Source of the DNA: Dunaliella salina
Lineage: Eukaryota; Chlorophyta; Chlorophyceae; Chlamydomonadales; Dunaliellaceae
Direction of reading: 5' to 3'
Assembly: GCA_002284615.2 (NCBI GenBank)
Contig: MU069437.1
Span: 578,256 to 642,255 of the forward strand
DNA length: 64,000 bases
The position numbers and the translations under genes were made by a program. Under the pieces are notes generated by a model, which did no database searches, was not told the DNA's origin, and was given only the letters and a program-made list of their open reading frames with translations. Positions 52,733 through 63,597 of the stretch are shown one piece after another (position 1 is the first letter of the stretch; each line of letters starts with the position of its first letter).

Positions 52733-54235
52733 GACTTAATCAGGTTAAAAGAGCTTCTAAAATCCATGAATATGTCCACGCACTTACACCACTGCTTAAA
52801 GGAATCGTAGCTTGCATTAATGCTTCAGAAGGCCCTGTCCACTTCTACAAAGTAAAATCACACAGTGGCGTCCTTGGTAATGAAGGCGCAGATGCCCTTG
52901 CTCATCAAGCAGCTATATTACCTGATGAAGCTAACACTTCACTCATCCAGGCACAGACTCCTTCCTTCCATCTCTATTGGCTTGCTGCATCTGTCACAAC
53001 ACATAGCTCTCACACAGAAGACCTGCCCCTTTCAACCCTCCAGGACAAACTGGAACAAGTAATGCGTGAAAAGCACAAATTGGGAACAGCAAACCTCAGC
53101 ATATACAGCTACCAAAATTGGCAGAGCCTGCTCAGGATGTCCAATATTCACCCCATAGCCAATTCAAAAATTAGTAACGCTTCCTGGCACATGAAAGCTG
53201 TGACCCTCAAAGAACAAACCAATGTCTTCAAATATCGAACGGACATCCTGCTCAATGGCAAACATGCCAGACGCTTCAGTGGCCACCCTGTGCCTTCTTT
53301 TTGCCCCTTTTGTGGCACACCTGATAGCACCTCTCATACCCTACTCAGATGCACTCACCCACAGATAAACAGAAAGAAAAAAAGAAAAAAAAGAAAAATT
53401 GCGCAGGCAGAGAAACTCTCCCAACATCAATTAAGAAAGAGGAGACACATAGGCTCAAAAAAGGAGCTGTGTGCCCCCTAGGGAGGCCTCCACCACAAGA
53501 AAAGAAAGAAAAAAAACTGCGTAGGCAGAGAAACTCTCCCTACATCAATTAAGGAAAAGGAGACACATTGGCTCGAAAAGAGCCGTGTGCCCCCTCCACC
53601 ACAAGGTATGAAAAAGAGAAAACTAATGTGGATCTGGAGAATTTCTAGAAGCACCTGCCACCACCCGCCCACAAGCTCACCTATTTCCCCGATCTTCAAG
53701 ATGCCCTCAAATCCCACATGCATTCTAAACACAAGCTTGGATATGCCAATGCCAAAACAGGCTACTACTCTTACTACAAAAAGTTATTACCGCAAGTAGA
53801 TTAAAAATCAGCAATGCCTTCAGGAATATGCCCAACATCTCTGTACCCATGAAGCGTACCATCCTGCAGTACCGCACAGGCACCCTCTACAACCAAAAAC
53901 ATGCAGTACGTTTCAAAAAGTCAACAGTTCCATCTTGCCCCCTCTCAGGCTGCCATCATTTGGACAGCGCGCTACACATGCTCTCAGGCTGCCAAAATCA
54001 TACCATCTCCAACATGAGAACTGAACGCCATAACATTGCAGGCAGAATGATTACAAAAGCCCTCAGCAAATGCCCTGTAGGGGCAGGCCTGGTCTACACA
54101 GACATAGGAAGCAATTTTAAGCTTGCTCAACACAACCTCCAACTCCCTACACATGCCTCAAACAGAACTTTACCTGCTTACTTCTTCCCTCGTAACCTTC
54201 CAAAGAGGAAAAGACTCAACTCCAGTCGTCTGCCA
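52733..54235 (+). mobile_element. composite of LINE-B, reversed LINE-A tails and LINE-A
   Basis: 52733-53380 (+): LINE-B RNase H end to knuckle (HSGVLGNEGADA region, HKLGTANLSIYSYQNW, CPFCGTPDSTSHTLLRC). 53380-53655 (-): two LINE-A tails and the last LINE-A codons. 53656-54235 (+): LINE-A from HKLTYFPDLQ through YANAKTGYYSYY, NISVPMKRTILQYRTGTLYN and the knuckle CPLSGCHHLDSALHMLSGC to RLNSSR, where homology stops. The 52733-53655 part is an inverted copy of about 35568-36490. Confidence 0.8.
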
Positions 54236-55399
54236 GGAAGTGTAAGGCCCTCTCAAACCCCTGAAACAGTGACATGGTCCCCACTCAGGAACTTTATCCT
54301 TGCCCATAATGTTAAAGAACTCTGGGTTAAAGGAGGAAAGGGAGGGAAGGGGGAAAGGGATGGCTGGGGGGCAGTTGCTACTATTCGCCCCCCCTTTCCG
54401 CTCTCAAAGAAAGCTTGCATCAGAGCAGTTAAATGAATCTTGAACTTTCTCAAACTGTTATGTGAACTTATTTTGCCATACAGCCCTGGTCTTCCAACCT
54501 TCCTCATTTGCAAGAAATTGTGTGAGTCAGTCTGCCTGCCTTTGGAGTCCAAAGGATCACTGGTGCGTGAGCTCCTCTCAGAACTTGCTTGCAACTTTGT
54601 GGAGACAAAGTAGGAACCTTTGGGCTGAAACACAAAGCTGCGACAGCATGGAGGCATAGTATGACATGCAGGCAGCAGCATGGAGGCTAAGTAGGAAACC
54701 TGTAAGCTGAAGCACAGGACTGCTGCATTATCAATGTCCAGAGGCAGGTAGCGCTTTTGGAAGGGTGGCCGAGTGAAGGAACGGATGTCTGTATCTACTC
54801 TTTCCATGCATCCCTATACGAGGGTCCAAAACGCCCCTATATGCTCCCGTACGCTCACATAAGCGACAAGGACATTTAAAACCCCTACCACACAACCGCA
54901 GAACTCTCAAAAGATACACACCAAAGGTAAGGACTGAGGCGCAGCGCACCTTCAGGTACTTGATAGACAGCCCTCTGAACAGCCCCCATAAGCCATGAAG
55001 CCAAGAGTGAGTCCTTCCAGACCAAGACAAAAAGAAGCACAAAAGTCTACTCCAGCAAGTTGGCCTCCACCTAGGACGCCCTTGACACTGCTGTCAAGAG
55101 GCTTGTGTTCCAGCCTGCGGACTTGCATCGTTTTCCCTTAAGTGGCCTTGGCTCGTTCCCTTTAGCTTTGGACTTCGCCCTTCCCCCTTGTCCTTCCCTG
55201 TGGACTTTTGCTTTCCTTCACTCTAGTCCTTCCTTGTGGACCTTGCTTGCCTTCCCCCTTGTCTTTCCTAGTGGACCCTGCTTGTCTCCCCCCTGTCTTT
55301 CTGTGTGGTCCCTGCTTGTTTTTCTTTGTAGGAGCCCCAGCTGGAGGCTCAAAACCCATTGTAGACACAAAAAAACACCTCTTTAAAGGGTTCCCTTAG
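54236..55399. other. no recognisable gene; low-complexity repeat
   Basis: 55140-55330 contains about five imperfect units of CCTTGTCCTTCCCTGTGGAC. Nothing else identified. Confidence 0.5.
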
Positions 55400-55748
55400 G
55401 GTCCCATAAAATCCGAGTTCAAACTTCTCATTGGCATGGACATGCACCTCAATGTGTTTCAGTACAATGGCAGGATGAAAAGCACGTCATCTTTCTCTGC
55501 CCTTGCAACTTCCTGTGTTGTCTTAGAAGAAAGTATGCACATATTTTTAGTGCCTTTCCTGCTCACAGAGTAGTGTCAAATGATACAGGATCTTTCTTTT
55601 TTTCTGATGCCTGCTCTCTGGATGTAGCTCGTTTCTTTCAAAACCAAGATACTCAGACTCATCGCTTCATCTCAGCTTATGGATTTCTTTCAACACACCG
55701 AGCAGCCAAACTCTCTAACTGAAGGTTATGTTCCCTTGTAAACCTTGT
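55400..55748 (+). mobile_element. LINE-C 3' end
   Basis: SHWHGHAPQC, QWQDEKHVIFLCPCNFLC, LRRKYAHIFSAFPAHRVVS and FLSTHRAAKLSN-stop, then GAAGGTTATGTTCCCTTGTA-AACC; near-identical to 11845-12175. Confidence 0.75.
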
Positions 55749-58613
55749 AAAGGGTTCCCTTAGGGCTGGTAGCCACAGAGCTGAGCTATATTAGCTAATA
55801 GCCTTGTGTTGCCAATGCGGTACTTGCAGCACATGTGCTCTGTACAGAGCAAACTGTAAACAGTCCGAGGGTCAAGGAGGGGGGGAAGGCTTGAAAAGGA
55901 GGAACCGTCTCTACGATATTGAAATTGAAGTGCAAACGACAAATCAGGGTTTACAGTCTGCATGAGCCATAGGCCGTATGCATCAAGGAGAGGTACCCCA
56001 CTTACAAGCTGGCAGGGGGCTCTCCAAAGGGCTCTCAAAAGCTACACTATACATAGCTAGCCTCGGTGGGTCCTGAGTCCTGAGTCCTGGGTCATAATTA
56101 GCCATGGGTAAATAGGGTGTCCCGTTCTCCCAAATGGTTTGCCAAACCTAAAAGAGGCTTGGCCTCCTTGGTGAGGGCCTCTTTGGATACACAGATTGAT
56201 TGGGTAGTTGTAGGCAGCTATACACCATCCTTGGGTGAAATGAGGGTGGTGCCCAGCTGCCGAAGAGGTTTCCTGAGCCTCACCTAGCCACACCCTTGGC
56301 GAGGCTCTTCTAGGTGGCTACCCAACCCTAGTCATAATCAGTTGTAACAACTCCATTGAGGAAGGTATTTTGTTTCCTTTTCTGAAAGGAATGTAAATTA
56401 CCTTTATAATTTTCTTTTCCCCTCTTTTCTGAAGTATGTTATGTGACTGATGATGTTGTGTGTGCCTCATAGGGTCTAGGTGCGTTTGCCCTAAACTGTG
56501 AAAAAGAAAAGAAAAGTCTACGCAGCCAACAGGCTTAAACTGTGTTGTGATTTTTTCGTAGCATCAAGCAGCCAAATTATCTGGCTGAAGGTCACATCCC
56601 TCATTGTAATGTAACGTTATGTTAATTGTGTTCTTGCGTCGATTTTGGACAGTTTACAGAGCTGGTTCATGTGTGGTGTCTGCGCAGGATTTCAGCTCAG
56701 TGAGGAGGGTCTCTGTCTTTTGGGTCCATGTGATCGTAGGAGTGGGATGCCCTGCCAAATGCCCTTTTTTTTGGACATCACCTTGCACTGCTCCCTAGTC
56801 CTTGCGTGCCATACTCTGAAAACCTTCTCAGGCCTCGCATGTGTTCAGTGTCACCCTACATGCAGGGCCTGCAAGGTTTGAAACGGCACATGGTCATCTG
56901 TCCAGCCTTTTGTGCCCTTGTCCTGCCTACATCAATTTAGGAAACACATCGGCTTGGAGCAAGGAGCTGTGAGTCCCCTTCAACACCAACACAGCAATTG
57001 GCCCATGACTTCTCCTTTTAACTGTTGTCAGCACACGATTACTCAATTGAAGCGAAATCTGAGAGTGGCCTAAAACACTTGCCATCTCAAAGCAAGACTG
57101 TTTAGAGCAGCTCATACCAGCCCCCTAGGTGTGCTCAATGAATGAGAGCAGCCCACTGAAGCGATACTGCAATAATTGCTGTCACATGCAGTTCTCAGGC
57201 GTTGAAAGGCAGTGACTTCATGGGCCTTTTAGAGGCCTTGCAAATGAAAGGCATTTGTCTGAGCCTCTGCCCCAAATGGAAGCCTTCGCAGCAGAGGGCC
57301 ACGGGACCCTTCTTGGAGTGAACTGAGGCCCATGGCCCTTCTTGGAGTTAATTCAGGACCTTCTTGGAGTGAGACAGGCCCATCTTACAGAGTTGGACTG
57401 TTCTTGGAGTGAACTGAGGCAATTGAGGAGTTGAAGAGCTTCAAATGTTGCCTAGCTTGGAAATGTGATGAAGGTAGCGGCTTGAGAATCAGCATTGAAG
57501 GTCATGACCATTTTACAATCCACAAGTATTGGCGGAATTGAAATGACAAGCATGTAACCTCGGTGCTGCTGGTCCGTCAAAAATGTAACGCTTAGATGTG
57601 GAAGTCAAAGAGTGCAGGAGCACTGGATCCTTTCCTTCCACTCCCTGCAGTCGGAAACCGATGGTACATCTCTCCCGGTTAGAGAGCACAACTTGCTGCA
57701 TGGTGAATTCACCATGAGCTGGAACACATGATGAGATCACAACTTGCTGTAGAGTGAGTTAGCTGGAACAAAAACAGCCGAAGTCTCTTCCAGCAGAGGA
57801 GGATGAAGAATGACATGGGCTGTGACTTAAATAAGCACCCTGCTGCAAAGAGTCAGGGAGACAGGGACAAGGGCAGGGAAACCAAGTTGGGCAATTGGTG
57901 GACTTGGAAGTGTCCGAAATTGGAACCTATGAAGATCATGTTCAAATTTGTTGTAACAATTTGGCAATTTTTCCTGTGGCCCTCTGCAAAAAGGGTATCA
58001 AACGAAAATTGCTAATTGCCTTGAACACACCCCCTTGGCACCTGTGTCAGTCGGAACCTTGTCCTTCCTGTTAACTTGTGCAGGGGGGGAAGGGGGGGAA
58101 TCAAAGGTGAGGAAGAGAGGTAGGGAATTGGATGCAGATGCTACTCCCTTCCTTTTCCCTTCCCCCCCCCCCCTTGTCTACAAGCAAACATGTGGACGAA
58201 AAAAAGAACCTTCAGTATACCTAGCTATCAGAAGGCAAAATGAAGTTGTCCAACGAATGGCGCAATCATGGTTCTCAGGAGTCACTACTACTCTAAGTAT
58301 CCAAAGGGCTTCCACTTCCTGCAACCAACGTCTGAAGGCATCAGGGGTGGGGCCCTTTACCACTGTCTGTGCCTTTAAAAGAGGTGCAAAAATGCAGCTG
58401 AGAGCTTGAAAGACTCCATGCATGATGTTTTTTTGCAAAGCAAAAACTTTTTCCAATTGTCATTGTAACATTCAAGAACACAGAGGTATTTTGGCAAGCA
58501 GGCTCGTTACATGGAAGGGATTTACAAAATCCTGTGCGGCATGACCGATCCCAGAGGGTACAAAATCCAGGATGCATGCATGCATCCGTGAGGGTGGGAA
58601 GAGGATACTAGGC
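55749..58613. other. mostly unassigned; small repeat pieces
   Basis: 56490-56540 carries a minus-strand retroelement tail (GGCTGCGTAGACTTTTCTTT) and 56540-56600 a LINE-C end (CAAGCAGCCAAATTATCTGG, CCCTCATTGTAATGTAACG). 57305-57425 repeats CTTCTTGGAGTGAACTGAGG imperfectly four times. No gene recognised; the 3' UTR of the GTPase gene should lie near 58613. Confidence 0.45.
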
Positions 58614-59645
58614 CTAGGACAAAGCGGCTGGCCTGGCTGCATCAGCTGCTGCTGCTTCAGCCAATGCAGAGCGCGCCTCACTTGCTGCTTGCTTGCTGTA
58701 CATGCCAATGATGGCAGCCTGCAGCTGCTCGATGCCCTCATCTGTCAACGAAGACACAGCCAACGCATGAGGTAGCCGGGCAGCCACCTCTGATGCATCA
58801 CCGTACACCTCAGCCACATCCTCTAACCTCTTTGTGAGCTGATCGAGGCGCGCATGCCTTTCGGCAATCGTAGATGAGGGTGCTTGTGAGTTGCTTCCTG
58901 TTGTTGGCTGTGCGCACAGGCTGCCCGTTTCCTGCGCTTGCTGCTCCAACAGGAGCTGCTGCTGGAGCTGCTCCCTGAAGCTGCCCGCCCGCTGCAGCTC
59001 CTCCACCAGCATGTCGCACTTGCTGAACGCATCAATCCAAGGCTTGCCAGCGTAGCGGGCGCGCAGCTCCCTCCTGCATCCCGTGATCAGCTTGGCACTT
59101 CAATTTACAAACATGACAGCACCTCATATGAGCACACTTTCACTCCTTGGTGTTTGAGAGCGGCACACGCGATCAGCAAGGCACTCCTTTTCATAAACAT
59201 GACAGCATGTGATATGAGTGCATTTCCATAGCACTGAGAATTTCTGATATGCCGGCATGCGATGTGTGCACACACAGTCCAACCTCAAGGGCGCTAAGGG
59301 TCCATTACAGGAGTCATTTGTGACCTTGGGGCTCTTTCTTTTTCAAGGACTGGACTTGGTTTCCGGGAGCTGGTGCAGGTAGACAGAACACTTGTCAGCT
59401 GGGCTCAGTAAGAATATGGGAGAGGCAGTGAAAAGCAACCTGTAGCTTGCAGGCATCCTTTTCCCCTCACGCACATGCCATCAATCAAGCCCATGTTCAA
59501 AACTTCTCTGCATTCCATTTGAATTTTAAGCAGATCCGCACCTCATCTCCTTCCCTTTGACACCAAACACGCATATACACAGAGCGCGTTTGTCAAACCT
59601 CTACATTTCAAGCCAGGTTGCAACTGCCAAGCGGCAGGTATGTGT

Positions 59646-59688
<43 letters not shown>

Positions 59689-62600
59689 GTGCAACTGCCA
59701 AGCGGCAGGTATGCCCGAAACTCACACTCGCCCTCTGGGCATACTTGTTTTGTACCGTACAGCATGTTGACCATTACGCAATATTTACCTCTTTTTAAGC
59801 TCTGCGTAATGCACAAAAATTAGTTTTGAGGTGCGAATTAGTTAATTAATTAATTAGTTAATTAATTAGTTAATTAATCAGAATTTTCGGGGGGGTTTTG
59901 GAAAATTTGGGTGCGGAATGGGGGGTGCGCGATGGCATTATTCAATCCAAAAAAAATAAGGGTGCGTAGTGGTCAGGATTCTCTATGGTATGCGCCCTGC
60001 ACAAGTGAGGTTGTATGCTGGGCAATGGCCAGCATGTACTACAGGGCAGACCGAACAGGCGGTGCTGAAACTGGGAGAGGGTTCACTACTCCCACCAGTT
60101 CAGACCGAGAAGAGCACAAAAGCCTCCTGCAGCAAATTGGCCTGCACACTTATCTCATCAATCTGCCTAATAAGCACACTTATTAAACGCCCGAGGCACA
60201 CTTGCTGCCTCCATTTTGTCAGTTCTCGTCTTTCCTTTTTTTATGCCTGACAGGTTATCAAGTTTGCTGTGAAACACACCCTCCATGTACCACCGCACCT
60301 GATGGCCCACTGATCTGCAATGCTGGTCCCGCATTCCTCCGTCAAGTCCATGACAAAGAGCACGCTGGTGGGCAGGCAGTCTAGCGCCGCCAGCGTGAGC
60401 AGCTCCATCTTGTTGCGCTCATCGTCACCTCGGGACATTACACCTGGCGTGTCAGTCACCTGCACACCATCACCAAATACACAGCCCCAACCTTGGCCAG
60501 ACGCAACCGCAACCTTAGTCATCATCACCCCAGGACATTACACCTGGCGCGTCAATCACCTGCACACCATCACCAAACACACAGCCCCAACCTTGGCCGG
60601 ACGCAACCGCAACCTTGGTCATCATCACCCCAGGACATTGCACCTGGTGTGACAGTCACCTGCACACCATCACCAAACACACAGCCCCAACCTTGACCGG
60701 ACGCAACCGCAACCTTAGTCATCATCACCCCAGGACATTACACCTGGCGTGTCAGTCACCTGCACACCATCACCAAACACACAACCCCAACCTTGACCGG
60801 ACGCAACCGCAACCTTAGTCATCATCACCCCAGGACATTACACCTGGCGTGACAGTCACCTGCACACCATCACCAAACACACAGCCCCAACCTTAACCGG
60901 ACGCAACCGCAACCTTAGTCATCATCACCCCAGGACATTGCACCTGGTGTGACAGTCACCTGCACGCCATCACCGGACACAACCCCTTGTAAGCCCTTTG
61001 CATATCATGGGAACATCAGAACATGTGTGTCAGCCACCTACATTAAAGGACAAATCACCCTTATATCAGGAAAACATAAGCCTTGCATCAGGAGAGCAGC
61101 ACGCTTGGCATGTCAGTCACCTGCACACCATCACCGGACCCAGCCCCAACCTTAACAGTCCCTCGCATGTCATGGGAACATCACAAGATGTAGGAAATGC
61201 GTGCTGGAAAATGCATTTCCTTAAAAAAGAATGCATAAGAAATGCAATGCAATGCAGGAAGTAACACAGCATTGCAAGCGCTGCGCCCCCCGGTAACCTG
61301 AGCACATCCCCGGGTACTGGCAAGCATGACGCTTTTATCAAAGCGTAAACTAGGCCAAACGGTGGCCTGTCTGAAAAATGGTGTTCCTTTTGCCATGTGA
61401 GAAAACAATTGTGCCTGCGTGTCTGGTGAGACCTCTAACTCTTGTCAGGGGTTCTTCCCTTAATGCACGCGGCCTTTAGCTTGCGTAGACTTTTCTTTTT
61501 CCTGCATGTCAGTTCCTTACGTCATGGGAACGTCACGGCGTGTGTGTTAGTCGCCTGCATTGTGGGACATATCATGCCAGGCGTGTCGTCACCTGCGCGC
61601 CATATTGGGGCCCAATCCAGACTTCATCTGCGGCATGGAGACGCTGTTTTTTTGTCCCTTGTGGGACTGCCACTGGGCCCACATGATACTGGCACTGGAT
61701 GTTGCAAAGTGTTGGTATGAAACCCTATAAGATCTCGACCGAGAGGAGTGGTGAAGTCCATGATGCGATGACGGAGAAGTTATACTCAACGAGTTCATGG
61801 ATTGACATGAACTGGGCTGCAGAAAGTTGGGAGAGTTGCGCAATTCAAGGATGGGAGGGAGCGCTCGCTAGCGCCCTGTGACAACATTGCAGAAGGATGG
61901 CCTGTGACAACATTGCAGAAGGATGGGAGGGAGCGCTTGCTAGCGCCCTGTGACAACATTGCAGAAGGATGGGAGGGAGCGCTCGCTAGCGCCCTGTGAC
62001 AACATTGCAGAACAGTTTCTGGCCTTCTGGTCTGGCCCTTGATTGGCTTGAGCAACTCCGGAACACCATCCCTAGGATCTAAAGCTGAACTGCGCTTCAT
62101 TGCAAGAGGAAAATGTTGGGGGTCTAGACTCTGACCTGGTGTTTTCGGCCGTCAAGGTAGAAGTGACCCATTTTAATGGACCGGGTGGTGAACGGGTAAT
62201 TGCAGACTTCCGGGATGCCTGAGGAGAGGACCTGCAAAGATGCAGCGACCAGTTGTCCAATTTCAACATGTGTCCCAAAGGATAATTTGGCCAAAAAAAA
62301 AATTTGGCCAAGGATAGTTTGGCCTGAAAGATAATTTGGCCAAGGATAATTTCAACATGTGTCCCAAAGGATAATTTGGCCAAAAATTTTTTTGGCCAAG
62401 GATAATTTGGCCTGAAAGATAATTTGGCCAAGGATAATTCTAACACATGTCCCAAAGGATAATTTGGCCCGAAGGATAATTTGGCCCGAAGGACATTTTT
62501 AACATGTGTCCCAAAGGATCATTTTTACCATACGTCCTGAAGGAGGTAGAGATCAGATGGAAGGGTCTCAAAAAGGCAATGCAAGCAGGGCCTCAAAAAG

Positions 62601-63522
62601 GGTTTCGAAAAAAAAAAGGCAAGCAGGGTCTCAAAAAAAAAAAGGCAAGCAGGGTGTCAAAAAGGCAATGCAAGCAGGGCCTCAAAAAGGGTCTTGAAAA
62701 AAAAAAAGGCAAGCAGGGTCTCAAAAAAAAAAAGGCAAGCAGGGTCTCAAAAAAAAAAGGCAAGCAGGGTCTCAAAAAGGCAATGCAAGCAGGGCCTCAA
62801 AAAGGCAATGCAAGCAGCACAACTACAAGAAAAGAAAGTGTGGGTGCCAACGAAGCGAGTATGACACACAACACAAGAGTGCGGGTCACCTGCAGAGGAC
62901 GTGGAGAATGTGAACCAGGTGCTTCAAATGCATGAGTCAAATGAGTCTCAACCACAATCTCCGTTGTTCAGGAGCCCGAACACAGGATAGCAAGCATGCC
63001 ATGCACTGGTGCGAGCAAGTGCGGGTTTTCTTGTTTTGATACGAGCAAAGCTGAGTATGCTTAGCTCTTCCCGCCTGAAAGTTCAGATGCGCCCTCCCCA
63101 TGCTCACTTCCGTCTGGTTCAGGAACTTGCCTATCTAACCCAAACGAGAAAAGCAGGGATGCGGCTGGAGAGCAGTTGGCTTCGCATGATGCCCACTGCT
63201 AGAATTTCATGCACTTTCCTGTGTCCTCTCACCACACCTTCTGGCCAATCCTGCACAGCCTCAGCACACAATGCCCTGTCAGACTCCCATGTACTTATGA
63301 TGGGCGCGCTATCTCCAATGACTCATTCACAGATGTGTGCCTCACTTGAAACTTCCCCCTTTTCAGCAGCAGATGAAGTAAACCTTTGATAAAGGAGCAG
63401 TGGGCTTTCATGTGGGGGCTTACCCTGACCAAGGAGGACTTGCCCACGTTGGGGGCTCCAACAAGGGCCAAAGTGGGAAGCATGGTCTCCACTGTTGGCA
63501 AGGCACGCAGCTTCTTGGCGAT
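58614..63522 (-). CDS. NOG1/PDE318-like GTPase, 5' part not resolved
   Basis: Obg-HflX/NOG1-type GTP-binding protein; relatives act in ribosome large-subunit assembly, PDE318 in plastids. Exons located (minus): 63522-63424, 62231-62136, 60459-60299, 59073-58614, all GT-AG and in frame. G1 is ALVGAPNVGKSSLVR; the switch region is EVCNYPFTTRSIKMGHFYLD; G3 is VTDTPGVMSRGDDERNKMEL; VLFVMDLTEECGTSIADQ follows; G4 is SKCDML in PWIDAFSKCDMLVEEL. The C-terminus is Gln/Ala-rich and ends AAADAARPAALS-stop. The EVCNYPFTTR and MDLTEECGTS wording is closer to PDE318 than to nucleolar NOG1. N-terminal exons upstream of 63522 were not identified. Introns hold a TA element, tandem arrays and a SINE-like scrap. 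Confidence 0.85.
59626..59715 (+). repeat. (GT)n flanked by a direct repeat
   Basis: GCAACTGCCAAGCGGCAGGT-ATG occurs on both sides of a roughly 46-bp GT repeat (59641-59686). The GT tract seems to have grown inside a duplicated sequence. Confidence 0.9.
59755..59988. mobile_element. TA-flanked element, copy 2
   Basis: Left CCGTACAGCATGTTGACCAT-TACGCA; the right end reverse-complemented starts CCATAGAGAATCCTGACCAC-TACGCA; TA on both sides. Interior has TTAATTAA runs (59838-59880). It sits in the GTPase intron between exons at 60299 and 59073. Confidence 0.5.
60421..60990 (-). repeat. 100-bp tandem array: intron end plus GTPase exon start
   Basis: TGCACACCAT (reverse of the acceptor ATGGTGTGCAG) recurs at 60461, 60561, 60661, 60761, 60861 and 60961, exactly 100 bp apart, with one more stray copy at about 61121. 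Each unit on the minus strand is acceptor, then GTGACTGACACGCCAGGTGT-AATGTCC as in the real exon (60459), then TGGGGTGATGATGAC. In most units the next codon is TAA in the exon frame. Confidence 0.93.
61415..61500 (+). mobile_element. SINE-like scrap in GTPase intron
   Basis: GGTGAGACCTCTAACTCTTG, CCCTTAATGCACGCGGCC, TTTAGCTTGCGTAGAC, TTTTCTTTTTCC: 3' end of the family at 9371-10252. Confidence 0.65.
61855..62010. repeat. 58-bp tandem repeat
   Basis: CTCGCTAGCGCCCTGTGACA-ACATTGCAGAAGGATGGGAGGGAGCG in about three units (one short). In the GTPase intron; not exon-derived as far as I can see. Confidence 0.85.
62275..62825. repeat. two intronic tandem repeats
   Basis: 62275-62490 repeats AAGGATAATTTGGCC. 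62560-62820 repeats TCAAAAAGGCAATGCAAGCA and A-rich variants. The Lys/Gln-rich open frame over the latter is a repeat artefact. Confidence 0.85.
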
Positions 63523-63597
63523 CTGTGGTGGAGGCAAGGGGGGAGTTAGTGGTTTGTTGAAAGGCCACCACAGGGCACGCAGCTTCTTGGCGATCTT
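63499..63597 (-). repeat. duplicated start of the P-loop exon
   Basis: GGCACGCAGCTTCTTGGCGA-TCT occurs at 63502 and 63574 (72 bp apart). In gene sense this is the first 21 bases of the exon (IAKKLRA). The upstream copy is preceded by CCAAAG, not CAG. Confidence 0.85.

Noticed and set aside
54253..54807. 184-codon open frame on the minus strand
   Set aside because: No recognisable motif, low-complexity Phe/Pro/Ser stretches, and it overlaps the end of a LINE-A fragment.
62504..62935. Lys/Gln-rich protein gene
   Set aside because: It is a translation of a short tandem repeat inside a GTPase intron, on the opposite strand.
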